Below are positions 62,055 to 64,000 of a DNA stretch of 64,000 nucleotides, in pieces (positions within the stretch are counted from its first letter, which is position 1; every line of letters begins with the position of its first letter). Made by a program: the position numbers and the translations under genes. Source of the DNA: Tethya wilhelma (Eukaryota > Porifera > Demospongiae > Tethyida > Tethyidae); the NCBI GenBank assembly GCA_964030475.1, contig CAXIPT010000002.1, positions 11,095,588-11,159,587 on the forward strand, given 5' to 3'. The notes beneath the pieces are model-generated. The model had not been told where the DNA came from. It ran no database searches and saw only the letters and a program-made list of their open reading frames with translations.

Positions 62055-62460
62055 CCTCGGCGCATGCGTAGCACGTGCAGAGGGTTACGGTAGTCGTTTT
62101 GTCTGTCTGTCTGTCTGTCCCATCGAAATCTCAAGAAAGACAGCTCTAGCGACAAAATTGATGGTACTTACGTTCATAACTCTGAATGATCTTGTAAAAA
62201 TATATTTTTTGCTGTCCAAAACACTGTAGTTCTTGAGTTTTGAGGCTTTTGTGCTTCTGTTTGAGCGCTTAGCTTCGAAGCCACGCCTACTAATTTGGTG
62301 TGCGTTATTGTGTTGCTGAGGTCCAATGCTGCATGGCTCTTTGCATGCATGGCTGTTGGTTAGTGTTGTTTGGCAAGACAGACATGAGTTGGTCTGCTTT
62401 CTATGTAAGCATATAGGGCATGCAAAGACTTTACACAAGCTATAGATCATTATAGCTAAT
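62055..62460. repeat. Dispersed repeat with TCTG run
   Basis: Has GGCGCATGCGTAGCACGTGC, a TCTG run (62098-62120) and ATCTCAAGAAAGACAGCTCTAG, a word related to the start of the window (about 60-100). Likely a dispersed non-coding repeat; ends are not defined. Confidence 0.4.
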
Positions 62461-62694
62461 GCATCTAGCTGTGGTTAGCTAGGCTCTTACTGAGGCCCAG
62501 CTCATCAGTGCTAGACTTTGCTCATGTGGTTTATAGTCTGTAACGTGCTGCTTCACCATAGCCGTGTTAGCTATGCCGGCCACTAGATGGATCATAGCCT
62601 GTAGTTTTGAAGTTTTCAGTGATACTGAGTTATGTTACACTCTTTTACACTGTATGCATATACTTGAAGTGTGGTAGCTAGTTGAGTGTGCCTC
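62461..62694. other. Anonymous sequence before minisatellite
   Basis: No gene or repeat structure seen. Confidence 0.4.
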
Positions 62695-63310
62695 GGTGCC
62701 TTCATTTTAATGAGAAAAGGTTCTTGGGTTCTCCACTAGTTTTAATGGGAAAAGGTTCTTGGGTTCTCCACTAGTTTTAGTGGGAAGGTTCTTGGGTCCT
62801 CCAGTAGTTTTAGTGGGAAAGGTTCTTGGGTTCTCCATTAGTTTTAATGGGAAAGGTTCTTGGGTTCTCCACTAGTTTTAGTGGGAAAGGTTCTTGGGTT
62901 CTGAGCCTCCACTAGTTATAATGGGAAAGGTTCTTAGGTTCTCCAGTAGTTTTAATGAGAAAAGGTTCTTGGGTTCTCCAGTAGTTTTAATGACTCAGAA
63001 AAGGTTCTTGGGTTCTCCACTAGTTTTAGGTTCTTGGGTTCTCCACTAGTTTTAGTGGAAAAGGTTCTTAGGTTCTCCACTAGTTTTAGTGGGAAAAGTT
63101 CTTGGGTTCTCCAGTATAGTTATAATGGGAAAGGTTCTTAGGTTCTCCAGTAGTTTTAATGAGAAAAGGTTCTTGGGTTCTCCAGTAGTTTTAATGGGAA
63201 AAGGTTCTTGGGTTCTCCACTAGTTTTAGTGGAAAGGGTTCTTGGGTTCTCCACTAGTTTTAGTGGGAAAGGTTCTTAGGTTCTCTAGTAGTTTTAATGA
63301 GAAAAGGTTC
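62695..63310. repeat. 34-38 bp minisatellite with hairpin-forming unit
   Basis: Roughly 17 units of GGTTCTTGGGTTCTCCACTA plus GTTTTAGTGGGAAA. The inner part CCACTAGTTTTAGTGG is an inverted repeat. Two variants alternate (CCACTAG...TAGTGG and CCAGTAG...TAATGG); in the first both hairpin arms match, in the second they do not. Confidence 0.9.
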
Positions 63311-64000
63311 TAGTACGATTTTGACAAAAATTACCATTTTCCAATTTCACAAGTAAACCATATCATTTGAAACCTCTCATCACTCTGACCACAATGGTGC
63401 CAGTCCCATTTCAATACGACCTTCCTAGGCTGAGATAGGCTTGGTAATGTGTTGCTGGGTTCTTGGTTTCTCATCACGTATGATGGTTTTAGGTTCTTGG
63501 TTTCTCATCTCACTGTATGATAATATAGGTTAATTCTCAACACATTATCAAGAATATCTCAGCATAAGAAGGTTGTATTGTGGTCAGAGTGAATCATCAA
63601 AAACCATGCATGGCCTTTGGTCAAGTGCGATTTCGACAAAAATTACCATCTTCCAATTCCAATTTCACTAGTAAACCATATCATTTGAAAGCTCTCATCA
63701 CTCTGACCACAATGGTACCAGTCCCATTTCAATACGACCTTCCTAGGCTGAGATAGGCCTGGTAATGTGTTGCTGGGTTCTTGGTTTCTCATCACGTATG
63801 ATGGTTTTAGGTTCTTGGTTTCTCATCACTGTATGATGGTATAGTTTCTCAACACATTATCAAGAATATATCAGCATAGGAAGGTCGTATTGAGCTGGGA
63901 TTGGTACCATTGTGATCAGCACAAGGAGATCTTTCAAATGATACATTTTGATGCCAGATTTAAATTTTGATGAAAATCATCAAAAACCAGATACCACACA
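63311..64000. repeat. About 312-bp tandem repeat with long inverted arms
   Basis: The unit starts CGATTTTGACAAAAATTACC at about 63317 and restarts at about 63628. In the second unit 63683-63757 (TCATTTGAAAGCTCTCATCA...) is inverted at 63866-63941, giving about 75-base imperfect arms. It contains the GGTTCTTGG word of the preceding minisatellite. The array runs off the window. No coding. Confidence 0.85.

Overview
This window looks like animal nuclear DNA, most likely from a demosponge. Genes are intron-dense, with short introns and GT/AG splice sites. CT/GA and TG/CA microsatellites are frequent, and several foldback mobile elements sit in introns. The strongest taxonomic hint is a head-to-tail cluster of secreted or membrane proteins built from tandem Calx-beta domains, one ending in a von Willebrand D-like (vWD) region. 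That is the layout known for sponge aggregation factors (AF). The sponge assignment is inference.

Layout. 1-2.4 kb: repeats and foldback-element pieces. 2.49-3.22 kb (+): a three-exon fragment copied from the Calx-beta family. 3.4-33.8 kb (all on the minus strand): four Calx-beta genes in a row. Gene A (9954 to the gap at 3412) has an incomplete 3' end. Gene B (22260 to 10496) reads as a giant receptor tyrosine kinase. Gene C (29383 to 22978) is secreted, AF-like, with a vWD-like end. Gene D (33789 to 30322) has one membrane span and a tiny tail. All four open with a signal peptide and the same small Cys-rich module joined to a Calx-beta domain; almost every intron is phase 1. 34.2-37.7 kb (-): a DEAD-box RNA helicase with a probable mitochondrial presequence. 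38.2-44.8 kb (+): an NRAMP/SLC11 metal transporter, interrupted by a foreign contig. 45.1-54.1 kb (-): NELF-A, whose middle is present two or three times because haplotype copies were placed in line. 54.4-56.9 kb (+): a Rab GTPase. 57.6 kb (+): a death-domain protein. 58.3-59.5 kb (+): an intronless type II membrane protein with one frameshift. 60.1-60.5 kb (-): mitochondrial ribosomal protein S21. 60.8-61.7 kb (+): start of an arginine/serine-rich gene. 61.7-64.0 kb: minisatellites and large palindromic repeats.

Assembly caution. Ten single N bases (848, 3412, 35608, 40035, 43241, 45633, 48149, 51063, 51323, 57356) look like contig joins. Most lie in or beside repeats, and several duplications flanking them look allelic. 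Order and copy number are unreliable at 0.8-3.5 kb, 40.0-43.3 kb and 45.1-53.4 kb.

How the genes may work together. The Calx-beta cluster shares one N-terminal scaffold but has at least three kinds of C-terminus: a tyrosine kinase, a secreted vWD-like end and a short membrane anchor. This would fit a set of adhesion or recognition ligands and signalling receptors made by duplication and C-terminal exchange. The rest are housekeeping genes in divergent or convergent pairs. Exon edges were read by eye and may be off by one or two bases.
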